Shown here: positions 17,403-26,078 of the stretch, piece after piece | How the letters are laid out: the number at the start of each line of letters is the position of its first letter | Numbering within the stretch: the first letter of the stretch is position 1 | Assembly (NCBI RefSeq): GCF_001456155.1 | Contig: NZ_CP013293.1 | Span: 372,001 to 436,000, forward strand | Length of the DNA stretch: 64,000 nt | Direction of reading: 5' to 3' | From: Chryseobacterium sp. IHB B 17019 | Lineage (GTDB): Bacteria; Bacteroidota; Bacteroidia; Flavobacteriales; Weeksellaceae | Notes under the pieces: model-generated | What the model was told of the DNA's origin: nothing | Seen by the model: only the letters and a program-made list of their open reading frames with translations | The model's database searches: none | Made by a program: the position numbers and the translations under genes

Positions 17403-18062
17403 ATGAAGAGAAGGCTGTTTTCCTTAGTTATTCCTGCACTTTTTGCAACTGCTGTAGTGATTTCTTGTAAAAAAGACAAGCCACTTTCCAGCGAAAGCAA
17501 TGAGGTGACAACAACTAAAGACGGAGCTCAGTTTGTGGTGGACACTTTAAACAGCAGAGTGGAATGGAAAGGATATAAAATTTTTAAATCTGAAAATACC
17601 AGCCATTTCGGAACTATCAAGTTTGAAAGCGGCGATGTAACGATAAAAGACGGGAGACTGGAAAGCGGAAAATTTGTTGCGGATATGAATTCTTTAACAT
17701 CGGTTGATTTACAAAATGATGCCGACCAATTGGGAAAACTGAACGGACATCTGAAAAGCGGAGATTTTTTTGAAACAGGAAAATTCCCTACCGCTTCTTA
17801 TGAAATTACAAAAGTGACTCCATCTGCAGAGGGTGATTACAACACGGTTTTGGATGGTAATCTTACTATTAAAGGAATTACAAAACCGGTTTCTTTCAAA
17901 GCAAACGTCTCCGTGAAAGAAGGAGAAGTAAGCATTGCAACAGAACCGAAAGATATTAAAAGAGAAGAGTTTGGTGTGAAATTCCAGGCCCCAGCGGCAA
18001 ACGGTGTGATTAAAGATGAGGTGACTCTTCAGATCAACGTAAAAGCTCTTGAAAAGAAATAG
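17403..18062 (+). CDS. YceI family lipoprotein
   Basis: The start is set at 17403 (MKRRLFSLVIPALFATAVVI), 219 residues, in preference to a TTG at 17385. A lipobox-like VISC followed by KKDKP marks it as a lipoprotein. The mature part has the YceI lipocalin-like barrel: SRVEWKGYKIFKSENTSHFG, GDFFETGKFPTASYEITKV and GNLTIKGITKPVSFKANV. YceI proteins bind polyisoprenoids or fatty-acid-like lipids in the envelope. Followed by a terminator at 18177-18205. Confidence 0.92.
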   Translation: MKRRLFSLVIPALFATAVVISCKKDKPLSSESNEVTTTKDGAQFVVDTLNSRVEWKGYKIFKSENTSHFGTIKFESGDVTIKDGRLESGKFVADMNSLTSVDLQNDADQLGKLNGHLKSGDFFETGKFPTASYEITKVTPSAEGDYNTVLDGNLTIKGITKPVSFKANVSVKEGEVSIATEPKDIKREEFGVKFQAPAANGVIKDEVTLQINVKALEKK

Positions 18063-18176
18063 GGATGATATTAGGATAGTGCTGGCAATTGACTGTCGGT
18101 TATTCCTTATAGAGTGTTCTACCTGTAAAGAAAAATAAAAATAATTTTTTTATTTAAGTGAAATAAGTGATTGAAG

Positions 18177-18205
18177 TCTGCCTCCGAAATGGGGCAGATT
18201 TTTTT
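18177..18205 (+). terminator. Rho-independent terminator
   Basis: TCTGCC (18177-18182) pairs with GGCAGA (18193-18198), followed by seven T. It lies 115 nt after the YceI gene and just before the pheS promoter. Confidence 0.75.
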
Positions 18206-18240
18206 AACAAAAGAAGGAAAAATATTCAATTGAAAAAACG

Positions 18241-18249
18241 TATTTTTGC
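18241..18249 (+). promoter_or_regulatory. -7 promoter box for pheS
   Basis: TATTTTTGC, a perfect TAnnTTTGY, 25 nt before the ATG at 18275. Confidence 0.7.
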
Positions 18250-18274
18250 AAAACATTTTTGAAAGGGTAAAACA

Positions 18275-19285
18275 ATGATAGAAAAGATAGAAGAATTACT
18301 CGTCGAGGTAAACAGCTTCAATGCTACATCTAAAGAAGAGATTGAAAACTTCCGAATCAAGTACAATGGTAAGAAAGGAATTCTGAACGATTTTTTTGAA
18401 AAATTTAAAGAGGTTCCCAATGACCAGAAGAAAGATTTCGGACAGAAGATCAATACTCTGAAGCAGGCTGTAAACGTAAAGCTGGAGGATTTGAAAAATG
18501 CTTCGGAATCTTCTATTGTTATAGAAAAAGAAGATCTTACGAGACCTGCTTTTCCATTGGATCTGGGTTCGAGACATCCTATTAATCTAGTAAAAAACAG
18601 GATCATCGAAATTTTTAAATCTATCGGGTTCGCTGTAGCAGATGGGCCGGAAATCGAGGACGACTGGCATAATTTTACCGCCCTTAATCTTCCCGAATAT
18701 CATCCTGCAAGAGATATGCAGGATACATTCTTCATTGAGCAAAATCCGGATATCTTGTTGAGAACGCATACTTCCTCTGTACAAATCCGTTATATGGAAG
18801 AAAATCAGCCACCGATCAGGATTTTATCTCCGGGAAGGGTGTTCAGAAATGAAGCGGTTTCTTCACGTTCGCACTGTATTTTCCATCAGATTGAAGGATT
18901 ATATATTGATGAAAATGTGAGCTTTGCTGATTTAAAACAAACCATTCAGTTTTTTACCACTGAGCTTTTCGGAAAGTCTAAAATCAGATTGAGACCTTCT
19001 TATTTCCCTTTCACGGAACCAAGTGCCGAGATCGACGTATATTGGGGACTGAATTCTGAAACTGATTACAGAATCACAAAAGGAACAGGCTGGCTGGAAA
19101 TCATGGGATGCGGAATGGTAGATCCTGCCGTTTTGAAAAACGTCAATATTGATTCCGAGAAATATTCTGGATATGCATTCGGAATGGGAATCGAAAGAAT
19201 CGTAATGCTTCTTTACCAAATGAGTGATATCAGAATGTTCTTCGAAAATGATATAAGAACTTTAGAACAGTTTAAAACTTTATAA
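18275..19285 (+). CDS. pheS: Phenylalanine--tRNA ligase alpha subunit
   Basis: 336 residues, close to the usual length. The N-terminal coiled coil (about residues 1-100) precedes the class II catalytic core: motif 2 [22 protein letters not shown], and motif 3 [18 protein letters not shown] near the C-terminus. [11 protein letters not shown] is characteristic of PheS. It charges tRNA-Phe as an alpha2-beta2 enzyme with PheT. pheT is not adjacent, which is common in Bacteroidetes. The gene has its own promoter and terminator. Confidence 0.98.
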   Translation: MIEKIEELLVEVNSFNATSKEEIENFRIKYNGKKGILNDFFEKFKEVPNDQKKDFGQKINTLKQAVNVKLEDLKNASESSIVIEKEDLTRPAFPLDLGSRHPINLVKNRIIEIFKSIGFAVADGPEIEDDWHNFTALNLPEYHPARDMQDTFFIEQNPDILLRTHTSSVQIRYMEENQPPIRILSPGRVFRNEAVSSRSHCIFHQIEGLYIDENVSFADLKQTIQFFTTELFGKSKIRLRPSYFPFTEPSAEIDVYWGLNSETDYRITKGTGWLEIMGCGMVDPAVLKNVNIDSEKYSGYAFGMGIERIVMLLYQMSDIRMFFENDIRTLEQFKTL

Positions 19286-19291
19286 AAAATC

Positions 19292-19320
19292 AAACCTCCG
19301 AAATTATCGGAGGTTTTTTG
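19292..19320 (+). terminator. Rho-independent terminator of pheS
   Basis: AAACCTCCGA (19292-19301) pairs with TCGGAGGTTT (19307-19316), then T tract. Confidence 0.85.
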
Positions 19321-19416
19321 TTTTTAATTACTGACCTAAGAAACAAAACGTAATTAAAAACTGATTATTGAAAAATTTACTACGGTTATTATAATTTTTG
19401 TTGTTTTGGAATGTTT

Positions 19417-19612
19417 TTAAAACTTAACAATCAACTTTTTTGCAGCTTTTTTCTTTGTCCCGTACTTCACCCTGTTGTAGTCTAAAAAGTAAGTCAGCTT
19501 TATAGAAAAATTATTCACAGTAGGCTCACTGAAAAGCATGTCATACAAAAAAATCATCATTGCTGATGCCGTCTCTTTCTGTCAGTTCTTTTGCAATTTT
19601 CAGTAATGATTT
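19417..19612 (-). pseudogene. Remnant of an unidentified gene, one frameshift
   Basis: On the minus strand the 3' frame reads DMLFSEPTVNNFSIKL then TYFLDYNRVKYGTKKKAAKK and ends at TAA 19417. Upstream, a different frame reads SLLKIAKELTERDGISNDDF and hits a stop, so the two parts are joined by a frameshift. No start codon or ribosome site suits the upstream part. Coding-like composition and continuity of the two peptides suggest a decayed gene of about 65 remaining codons. Family not recognised. Confidence 0.4.
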
Positions 19613-19680
19613 TCATGGTTCTTAGTGTTATAGAATCAAGACAATTCAAATCTAAGATTTATTACATGTCACAATAAAAA

Positions 19681-19706
19681 AAATGCCTGTGGAATTACAG
19701 ACATTT
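19681..19706 (-). terminator. Rho-independent terminator
   Basis: AAATGCCTGT (19681-19690) pairs with ACAGACATTT (19697-19706) with one mismatch, and the minus strand continues in a T run. It serves the DUF3108 gene. Confidence 0.7.
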
Positions 19707-19734
19707 TCATGGTTAAAAAAACTTAACTATATGT

Positions 19735-20505
19735 TTATTTTGAGAATTTTAAAGGATATTTTACATTCTTAAAATCATCAATACTTGCTTTTAATGAACC
19801 CACCGCCAATTCGGCCTTCAACAGCATTGGGACGTGGTTTGCATCATTGGAAACCCACATGGTAACACCTTCTTTTTCTTTAAAAACCCTGCCGCTTTTT
19901 ACGGACGGTATAATTTTCAGGCAATTAATGGTCCCGAATTTTGTTTTAAGATTTTCTGTTCCGATAACCTTTAGCTGAAAAGGAAACATCTCATCATCGA
20001 TCCATACATTCATGTTGAGTACAGTTCCTACTTTCAGTTCATTTGGGCTTTTACTTCTTAAATAATAGAAACAGGAAAGCATATCCTGAACACCTTTTAC
20101 AGATTTAATAACTTTAGATCCGTTGGCCGGAGTTTTTTTATCCGTTAAAATCAGAGTATTATTATCGTGATTGAAAACCGTTTCAAAATGTTGGGAATAG
20201 CTTCCTTCTTTTACATTTCTTACATAAAAACTTGGAAGACCGGTATTTACATTAATGAAACTTTCATACAAATCTTCAACTTTGAAAAAGGCTTTTACAG
20301 CCCCTGTTGTTGCGCCTGTACCTTTTGCATATAAATGAGGAATGCCTCTGTAATTGGTTTTTTGAGTGGTCAAAGTGGCTGTTCCGGCATTCAGAAACCC
20401 GTAGTGGATCCTGAAAGTAATGGATTCGCCGTCTGCAATATTATCAATTTGGCCAAAGCCCAGAAAGAATATAAATATTGCTAAAAAATTGAAAATTTTC
20501 TTCAT
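19735..20505 (-). CDS. DUF3108 secreted protein
   Basis: 256 residues with a signal peptide (MKKIFNFLAIFIFFLGFGQ). The mature protein opens GESITFRIHYGFLNAGTATL and later shows YLRSKSPNELKVGTVLNMNV and EGVTMWVSNDANHVPMLLKA, the pattern of the DUF3108 family of periplasmic proteins. These are predicted beta-sandwich envelope proteins with no fixed function. Stand-alone, followed by its own terminator. Confidence 0.85.
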   Translation of the reverse strand: MKKIFNFLAIFIFFLGFGQIDNIADGESITFRIHYGFLNAGTATLTTQKTNYRGIPHLYAKGTGATTGAVKAFFKVEDLYESFINVNTGLPSFYVRNVKEGSYSQHFETVFNHDNNTLILTDKKTPANGSKVIKSVKGVQDMLSCFYYLRSKSPNELKVGTVLNMNVWIDDEMFPFQLKVIGTENLKTKFGTINCLKIIPSVKSGRVFKEKEGVTMWVSNDANHVPMLLKAELAVGSLKASIDDFKNVKYPLKFSK

Positions 20506-20616
20506 AACTAAAGTTTTACAAAAACGTTGCCAAATTAAAACAAAGATTTTTAGGATATTTGATAAATCTCAGTTTTTTATTTAGAATGAATTAAATATGC
20601 TTCGCATTAAAATTAG

Positions 20617-20625
20617 TAAATTTGC
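20617..20625 (+). promoter_or_regulatory. -7 promoter box for the ferredoxin reductase
   Basis: TAAATTTGC, 33 nt before the ATG at 20659. Confidence 0.65.
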
Positions 20626-20658
20626 AGCTACATGTATAATTAAATTATCTTTACGAAT

Positions 20659-21714
20659 ATGATAACTACCGATATATTGATCATAGGAGCGGGACCTACG
20701 GGACTTTTTGCAGTTTTTGAAGCGGGTTTATTAAAAATGAAGTGCCATATCATTGATGCACTTCCTCAGCCGGGAGGACAATTGGCAGAGCTTTATCCTA
20801 AAAAACCTATTTTCGATATTCCGGGTTATCCGTCGGTAAATGCAGGGGAGCTGATCGATAATTTAATGGAGCAGATCAAGCAGTTCCAACCTGGTTTTAC
20901 ATTGGGTGAAACAGCTGTTTCTTATACCAAAGTGGATGATGAATGGTTTGAAGTGGTTACCAATAAAGGAACTGTTCACAGAGCTAAAGCAATTGCCATT
21001 GCAGGTGGTCTGGGAACTTTTGAACCGAGAAAACCAACCATTGAAAATATTGCTGAGTATGAAGAAAAAGGCCTTGAATATTTTGTAAAAGAGCCTGAGC
21101 ATTTCAGAAATAAAAAAGTAGTGATTGCCGGTGGTGGAGATTCTGCGCTTGACTGGAGTATTTTCTTGTCTAATGTCGCCAGTGAGGTAACTTTGATTCA
21201 CAGAAGAAATGAGTTTCGTGGAGCTTTAGATTCTGTAGAAAAGGTTCAGGATCTGAAAAACCAGGGTAAAATTAAATTAATTACGCCGGCTGAAGTTACA
21301 GCGATCAAAGGTGAAGGTAAAGTTGAAGCCATCACTGTAGAAGTTGACGGTCAGGAGCCGCATGATATTGAAACTGATTACTTTATTCCTTTATTCGGGT
21401 TGACTCCAAAATTGGGGGAAATTGCTCAATGGGGATTGAATATTGAGAAAAATGCAATCGTTGTAAACAATGCTTTGGATTATCAGACGAACATCGAAGG
21501 TATCTATGCAATTGGAGATATCAATACTTATCCTGGAAAATTGAAGCTGATTCTTTGTGGTTTCCATGAAGCTACTTTGATGTGCCAGAGCGTTTATAAC
21601 AGATTAAATCCGGGTAAAAAATTCGTATTAAAATACACAACGGTAAGTGGTGTAGACGGATTCGATGGAAGCAGAAAAGAGGCGGAGAAAGCTGTTGTGA
21701 AAAAAATTGACTAA
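20659..21714 (+). CDS. Ferredoxin--NADP reductase, type 2 (TrxB-like)
   Basis: 351 residues. FAD site DILIIGAGPTGLFAVFEAG at the N-terminus; NADPH site VVIAGGGDSALDWSIFLSN (about residues 154-172); C-terminal FAD loop GIYAIGDINTYPGKLKLI. There is no CxxC, which separates it from thioredoxin reductase and fits the YumC-type ferredoxin reductases. It moves electrons between NADPH and ferredoxin in the cytoplasm. A 2Fe-2S ferredoxin gene follows 12 nt later and is the natural partner. Confidence 0.93.
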   Translation: MITTDILIIGAGPTGLFAVFEAGLLKMKCHIIDALPQPGGQLAELYPKKPIFDIPGYPSVNAGELIDNLMEQIKQFQPGFTLGETAVSYTKVDDEWFEVVTNKGTVHRAKAIAIAGGLGTFEPRKPTIENIAEYEEKGLEYFVKEPEHFRNKKVVIAGGGDSALDWSIFLSNVASEVTLIHRRNEFRGALDSVEKVQDLKNQGKIKLITPAEVTAIKGEGKVEAITVEVDGQEPHDIETDYFIPLFGLTPKLGEIAQWGLNIEKNAIVVNNALDYQTNIEGIYAIGDINTYPGKLKLILCGFHEATLMCQSVYNRLNPGKKFVLKYTTVSGVDGFDGSRKEAEKAVVKKID

Positions 21715-21720
21715 TTTTGC
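21712..21720 (+). promoter_or_regulatory. Internal -7 box overlapping the reductase stop codon
   Basis: TAATTTTGC begins with the reductase TAA and ends 6 nt before the ferredoxin ATG at 21727. It could give the ferredoxin its own near-leaderless transcript. Confidence 0.45.
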
Positions 21721-21726
21721 AAAATT

Positions 21727-22056
21727 ATGTCAGATATCAATATAAAAATCACCGACAGAGAAGGTGTAACTCACGATGTAGTAGCTCCTACGGATATGTC
21801 CATGAATTTGATGGAAATCATCCGTTCGTATGAATTGGCAGAAGAAGGAACGATCGGGGTTTGTGGAGGAATGGCGATGTGCGCTTCTTGTCAGGTTTAC
21901 GTAATCAGCGATCCCGGACTTGAGCCAATGGGCGATGAGGAAGATGCAATGCTCGCCGAAGCTTTCCATGTAAAGGAAAACAGCAGATTGGGTTGCCAGC
22001 TGCATATGGCAATGGATATGGAAGGGTTGGAAGTGGAGATTGCTCCTTATCCTTAA
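21727..22056 (+). CDS. 2Fe-2S ferredoxin, adrenodoxin type
   Basis: 109 residues. The cluster ligands are C46, C52, C55 and C90 (CGGMAMCASC then RLGCQLHM), the vertebrate/ISC-type ferredoxin spacing. Acidic patch EPMGDEEDAMLAEA fits partner docking. It is a soluble electron carrier; the reductase immediately upstream is its likely electron donor. Partners further down the chain are not in the window. Confidence 0.93.
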   Translation: MSDINIKITDREGVTHDVVAPTDMSMNLMEIIRSYELAEEGTIGVCGGMAMCASCQVYVISDPGLEPMGDEEDAMLAEAFHVKENSRLGCQLHMAMDMEGLEVEIAPYP

Positions 22057-22086
22057 AAAAGAAAATTATTTTAATTTAAAATAAAA

Positions 22087-22115
22087 AACTCCTGAAGATT
22101 AATTTTTCAGGAGTT
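22087..22115. terminator. Bidirectional terminator between convergent genes
   Basis: AACTCCTGAA (22087-22096) pairs with TTCAGGAGTT (22106-22115). The T run is strongest on the minus side, serving the 22122 gene. Confidence 0.8.
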
Positions 22116-22121
22116 CTCTAT

Positions 22122-22439
22122 TTATAGTTGAAAATTTTTCGCATCAATTAAAATTCTGTTTTCAAATACATCTTGCCAGTTTTTATATAGTTCTGTAATC
22201 GGGAATAATGTATCTTTATAAGCAAATTTTTGCCAAGTTAGATGTACAACTGCATACTTTCCCTTTTCCATTTCAAATAATATATCATCATTATCTTGTC
22301 TACGTGCAACTGTTTTTACAATCTTTCCTTTTAAAATATGATCTTTATTTAATTCGATCTGTAATTGATCGGATAAATTTTCATTAGTCCAATACCATGG
22401 TTCAGGAATTTCAAGTGTTTTGAAAGATGTATTTTCCAT
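22122..22439 (-). CDS. Hypothetical protein, 105 residues
   Basis: Soluble, acidic, aromatic-rich protein (PEPWYWTNENLSDQLQIEL near the N-terminus; DILFEMEKGKYAVVHLTWQK in the middle). No signal peptide or known motif. Its start lies 15 nt downstream of the LOG gene stop, so the two are probably cotranscribed. The layout resembles small single-domain proteins seen as immunity or polymorphic-toxin partners, but no toxin is nearby, so no function is assigned. Confidence 0.72.
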   Translation of the reverse strand: MENTSFKTLEIPEPWYWTNENLSDQLQIELNKDHILKGKIVKTVARRQDNDDILFEMEKGKYAVVHLTWQKFAYKDTLFPITELYKNWQDVFENRILIDAKNFQL

Positions 22440-22454
22440 TATATTTATATAAAG

Positions 22455-23036
22455 CTAAACTTCCTCCTTCGAAATCCATTTCCCAACCGTTGGAGCCTGA
22501 TAATTTCTCATTTTCTCCAGTAACTCATCAATATTATCACTCATCAATAACATATCACGATTAATTTGCTTTAAAAAACCTTTATCTACCATTGTTTGAA
22601 CAAGCTTAATCAAATCATCATAAAATCCGTCAATATTCAAAATGCCTATAGGTTTTTTGTGAAGTCCAAGCTGTGCCCAAGTTATCATTTCAAAGAATTC
22701 TTCCAAGGTTCCGTAACCTCCCGGAAGAACGATTACACCGTCGCACAATTCATTCATTTTGGTTTTTCTTTGGTGCATGGTTTCGACTAAAATCAATTCA
22801 GTCAGGTTTTTATGAGCAATTTCTTTGGATTGTAAAAAGTGGGGTAAAACGCCGGTAACTTTTCCGCCTGCGTTCAGGGCTCCATCTGCCACGGCTTTCA
22901 TTAAACCGGTATTTGATCCTCCGTAGACCAATTGTATATTTTGTTTTGCTAAAGTTTGTCCAAGCAAAGTTGCCTGCTCTTCAAAAACAGTATCAGAACC
23001 GAAACTTGAACCGCAAAATACAGTGATGCTTTTCAT
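22455..23036 (-). CDS. LOG family protein (TIGR00730)
   Basis: 193 residues with a Rossmann fold: VFCGSSFGSD at the N-terminus, YGGSNTGLMKAVADGAL, and the diagnostic PGGYGTLEEFFEMITWAQLG. The family hydrolyses cytokinin riboside 5'-monophosphates and other nucleotides to base plus ribose 5-phosphate. Catalytic Arg and Glu of the PGGxGTxxE motif are in place. In bacteria its physiological substrate is often unclear. Confidence 0.93.
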   Translation of the reverse strand: MKSITVFCGSSFGSDTVFEEQATLLGQTLAKQNIQLVYGGSNTGLMKAVADGALNAGGKVTGVLPHFLQSKEIAHKNLTELILVETMHQRKTKMNELCDGVIVLPGGYGTLEEFFEMITWAQLGLHKKPIGILNIDGFYDDLIKLVQTMVDKGFLKQINRDMLLMSDNIDELLEKMRNYQAPTVGKWISKEEV

Positions 23037-23096
23037 TGTCTTTTAATTGTTTTTAAACACAAATGTCATAAATATTTACACAAATAATCACAAAAA

Positions 23097-23160
23097 TTGT
23101 CATTCTGTAAGAATCTCAATTTTGTTATTAAATAACGACTGGATTCCTACGGAATGACAA
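23097..23160. repeat. MITE-like inverted repeat (GTCATTC type)
   Basis: Left arm 23097-23115 and right arm 23142-23160 match in 17 of 19 positions as inverted repeats with ends TTGTCATTC/GAATGACAA. It lies between LOG and pepD. A second element of the same type is at 39046-39123. Confidence 0.7.
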
Positions 23161-23187
23161 AGATTATGTTTAGAATTTAATTTAAAA

Positions 23188-24633
23188 TTATTTCTGAGGA
23201 ATATTCGCTAAAATCTCCTTAGTAAAATTCCAGAATTTCTGTGCTGAAGGGATGTTTGCCTTCTCATCTGGAGAGTGGGCACCACGAATGGTTGGCCCGA
23301 AGCTTACCATTTCCATTTCAGGATAATTGGCTCCGATGATTCCGCATTCCAAACCGGCGTGACAGGCAACAACATGCGGTTTTTCTCCAAATTTTTCAGT
23401 ATAAATCTTTTCCATCAGCTGAACGATTTCAGAGCCTGGTTTCGGCTTCCAACCCGGATAAGAACCACTGAATACGGTGTTCATTCCTGCTAATTCTGCA
23501 ACAGATTTTAATTGTTCTGCTACAGAAAATTTAGATGATTCTACTGATGATCTGGAAAGGTTTAAAATTTTCAATTCTCCGCCTTTTAATTCAACCCTTG
23601 CCACGTTGTTTGAAGATTCTACCAAATCTTTTACATCCGGGCTCATTCTGTAAACCCCGTTGTGAAGGGATTTTAACGTCAGAATAATTTTCTTTGAATC
23701 CGTTTCAGAAATTGCTTTCTCAGAAGATGTTGAGTTTTCAATATTGATATGAATATTAGGCTCGAGAGTAGCGAACTCTTCAAGAATTTCTTTTTTAAGA
23801 CCCGTTGTTATTTCATCAATGAATTCCTGTGCATTTCTCACAGAAACAGTTGCTACAGCTTCTCTTGGGATGGCATTTCTCAATCCTCCACCGTCAATTG
23901 AAATCAATTGAATATTTTCTTTTTCCAGTCCTTTGTAAAGCAGCCTTCCTAAAATTACGTTGGCATTGCCGAAACCTTTGTGAATATCCATCCCGGAATG
24001 TCCACCCTGTAATCCTTTCACTTCAATTCTTACAATTTGCCCTTTGGCGGCTTCTGTAGCATAAGTCTGAGTAATCGTTACATCAATTCCACCGGCGCAG
24101 CCTATATCAATCTCATCATCTTCCTCTGTATCAAGATTTAATAAAATATCTCCTGTTAATTGTCCCGGTTTCAGGCCTAAAGCTCCTGTCATCCCGGTTT
24201 CTTCATCAATTGTGAACAATGCTTCCAATGCCGGATGCGGAATGTCTGAACTTTCCAGGATTGACATGATTGTGGCAACTCCCAAGCCATTATCGGCTCC
24301 CAATGTAGTGCCTTTTGCCCTTACCCAATCCCCGTCTATTTCCATTTTGATGCCTTCTGTTTCAAAATCGAAGTTTGTATCGCTGTTTTTCTGGCATACC
24401 ATGTCCAGATGCGACTGTAAAACAACGGATTTTCGGTTTTCCATTCCTGCAGTGGCAGGTTTTTTAATAATAACGTTTCCTACTTCATCAACCTTAGTTT
24501 CCAATCCTAAGTTTTCACCGAATTCTTTGATAAAGGCAATTACTTTTTCTTCTTTTTTTGATGGTCTTGGAACGGCATTTAATTTGGAGAAATTTTTCCA
24601 TATTATCTGCGGTTCTATATTAGATAGCTCCAT
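23188..24633 (-). CDS. pepD: Aminoacyl-histidine dipeptidase (M20 family)
   Basis: The start is set at 24633 (MELSNIEPQIIWKNFSKLN), 481 residues, just after the promoter box. Zinc-site motifs of M20 peptidases: VVLQSHLDMVCQK, GADNGLGVATIM, FTIDEETGMTGALGL, and HSGMDIHKGFGNAN in the lid domain; VACHAGLECGIIG and GAHSPDEKA near the C-terminus. It cleaves X-His dipeptides such as carnosine in the cytoplasm. Length fits PepD. Confidence 0.95.
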   Translation of the reverse strand: MELSNIEPQIIWKNFSKLNAVPRPSKKEEKVIAFIKEFGENLGLETKVDEVGNVIIKKPATAGMENRKSVVLQSHLDMVCQKNSDTNFDFETEGIKMEIDGDWVRAKGTTLGADNGLGVATIMSILESSDIPHPALEALFTIDEETGMTGALGLKPGQLTGDILLNLDTEEDDEIDIGCAGGIDVTITQTYATEAAKGQIVRIEVKGLQGGHSGMDIHKGFGNANVILGRLLYKGLEKENIQLISIDGGGLRNAIPREAVATVSVRNAQEFIDEITTGLKKEILEEFATLEPNIHINIENSTSSEKAISETDSKKIILTLKSLHNGVYRMSPDVKDLVESSNNVARVELKGGELKILNLSRSSVESSKFSVAEQLKSVAELAGMNTVFSGSYPGWKPKPGSEIVQLMEKIYTEKFGEKPHVVACHAGLECGIIGANYPEMEMVSFGPTIRGAHSPDEKANIPSAQKFWNFTKEILANIPQK

Positions 24634-24647
24634 GAATTTTATTTTTC

Positions 24648-24656
24648 TCAAAATTA
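24648..24656 (-). promoter_or_regulatory. -7 promoter box for pepD
   Basis: TAATTTTGA on the minus strand, 14 nt before the ATG at 24633. Confidence 0.6.
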
Positions 24657-24668
24657 CGAAATAAAAAA

Positions 24669-24689
24669 TGCTTCCGTAAATCAGAAGCA
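24669..24689 (-). terminator. Rho-independent terminator
   Basis: TGCTTC (24669-24674) pairs with GAAGCA (24684-24689) with a T tract on the minus strand. It ends the upstream lipoprotein gene and isolates pepD. Confidence 0.65.
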
Positions 24690-24697
24690 ATATTTTT

Positions 24698-24746
24698 GCT
24701 AGAAGCTAGAAGCTAGAAGCTAGAAGCTAGAAGCTAGAAGCTAGAA
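24698..24746. repeat. Perfect 7-bp tandem repeat, seven copies (gctagaa)
   Basis: Seven exact copies of GCTAGAA. It lies between the lipoprotein stop and its terminator, so copy-number change would alter a 3' untranslated region, not a promoter. Confidence 0.9.
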
Positions 24747-24751
24747 GTGGG

Positions 24752-25243
24752 TTAACATCCACATTCTCCGTAAACAGGCATTGTTTCTACTGTTCCATCA
24801 GGCTTTTCGATCGTAAGAGTGCCTTGGAATAACAGAGCTTCTTCACCTTTTATTTTCTTACCTTTTACAGAAATTTTGTAATCTCCGCTTTCAATTTCCT
24901 TGCTCAATTCTTCATCCACTTCCATGTCGCTTGACGAGATAAGATTCATGGTTTGTCTTTTTCCATCCAGTTTCATATACGCTGTTTTTCCGGCATCATC
25001 GGCATAGATGTATTTCTCAGCTTCAAAGTCAGCTTTGTTTTTTGCAAAATAGCAGGAACATTCTTTAATTTCTTTATGGAAAGGAAAGGTTTCAACCAGA
25101 ACATTTCCGGAAGAAACTTCCGTTTTTGCTGTATCCTGAACTGTCAAAGAATCTGTTGTACGTGCAGAATCCGGAACTGTCTGCTGTTCTTTTTTACAGG
25201 CAGTCAGTAGAATTGCTGCAACGAAAATAATTAAGTATTTCAT
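24752..25243 (-). CDS. Lipoprotein, hypothetical
   Basis: 163 residues. Signal peptide with lipobox LLTAC (C16), then KKEQQ. A Thr/Ser-rich linker (about residues 24-45) is followed by a compact domain with ECSCYFAKNK and a C-terminal VYGECGC, giving four cysteines near the ends of the domain that could form disulfides. No family recognised. It starts 18 nt after the LURP-one-like gene and is probably cotranscribed with it. Confidence 0.82.
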   Translation of the reverse strand: MKYLIIFVAAILLTACKKEQQTVPDSARTTDSLTVQDTAKTEVSSGNVLVETFPFHKEIKECSCYFAKNKADFEAEKYIYADDAGKTAYMKLDGKRQTMNLISSSDMEVDEELSKEIESGDYKISVKGKKIKGEEALLFQGTLTIEKPDGTVETMPVYGECGC

Positions 25244-25261
25244 TGTTTGTGGTTTATTTTA

Positions 25262-25867
25262 TTATCCTCTTGCTCTTTCCAGAAGAGTCATCATCAATAA
25301 TGAAAGAATCACTAAACTTTCGTCTTCATCATCAATATCAATCAGTCTGTCCAGTTGAAATCTTCTTCCGAAGAACGAAGGCATTTTTTTTAATTTAAAA
25401 TAAGCTTTTCCGTCAATTCCGGTTACCGTATAGGCTGGATTCAGAAAATACCCTGTAAACATACCGATAATCGGGATTTCACTTACCATTCCGTCGAAGA
25501 ATTTTGTCCACGCATTGTCTTCTGTTACCGTAAATTTCTGCTGATCATTTTCATCTAAAATATTATAGGTTGATTTCCAGAGAGAACGCATTCCTTTTCT
25601 CGCTAATCTTCCATAATTCTTAGTATTAATGGCATCTTTGATAGAGTAAGAAGCATTAAAATCGATCCATTGGTTTGCCTGAATTCTGAAAAGTTCCTTA
25701 GTTTTGCTTTCGTCATTAAAAACAACAACATCTTCTTTAAATTTAAACATTTTCTGACGAACATATGCAACGTAGCTGCCGTTTTTGTCAGTGATGTTGA
25801 AATCACTTGCTAATGTTGTGATCTTAAATTTAAAATCCAGTGGATAATTTAGATTGTTAAGTGCCAT
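25262..25867 (-). CDS. LURP-one/scramblase-like protein
   Basis: 201 residues with the fold pattern of LURP-one-related (DUF567) proteins: KFKITTLASDFNITDKNG at the start, VAYVRQKMFKFKEDVVVF, then ARKGMRSLWKSTYNILDEND and a hydrophobic PIIGMFTGYFLNPAYTV segment. This is the tubby-like/scramblase fold. Role in bacteria not established. Family call is by pattern and should be confirmed by profile search. Promoter at 25903-25911. Confidence 0.65.
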   Translation of the reverse strand: MALNNLNYPLDFKFKITTLASDFNITDKNGSYVAYVRQKMFKFKEDVVVFNDESKTKELFRIQANQWIDFNASYSIKDAINTKNYGRLARKGMRSLWKSTYNILDENDQQKFTVTEDNAWTKFFDGMVSEIPIIGMFTGYFLNPAYTVTGIDGKAYFKLKKMPSFFGRRFQLDRLIDIDDEDESLVILSLLMMTLLERARG

Positions 25868-25902
25868 TTTAGTTTATTTTTTTCTCAATTAATATTAGGT
25901 TA

Positions 25903-25911
25903 CCAAAGATA
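25903..25911 (-). promoter_or_regulatory. -7 promoter box
   Basis: TATCTTTGG on the minus strand, 35 nt before the ATG at 25867. Confidence 0.55.
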
Positions 25912-26009
25912 AAGTTTTTTTTCAGAGTTATGAGGTACTAGTGAATTAATTATAGTTTATAAATCCGCTCATAAAGTGAATTTTAATTAAAATTAATTTT
26001 CTTAATTAC

Positions 26010-26065
26010 AGACTTCTACCCAACAACTTCTAACTTAAAATTCATAACTTTTAACTTATAAATCC
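26010..26065. repeat. Degenerate heptamer repeat before recR
   Basis: Seven-base units of the type acttcta/acttaaa/attcata/actttta/acttata run up to the recR promoter. Confidence 0.6.
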
Positions 26066-26066
26066 T

Positions 26067-26075
26067 TATTTTTGC
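26067..26075 (+). promoter_or_regulatory. -7 promoter box abutting recR start
   Basis: TATTTTTGC, exactly 3 nt before the ATG at 26079. Predicts a leaderless mRNA. Confidence 0.65.
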
Positions 26076-26078
26076 CTT

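Noticed and set aside
24698..24746. GCTAGAA tandem repeat as a phase-variation switch for pepD
   Set aside because: A terminator (24669-24689) and the pepD promoter (24648-24656) both lie between the repeat and pepD, so copy number should not alter pepD expression.
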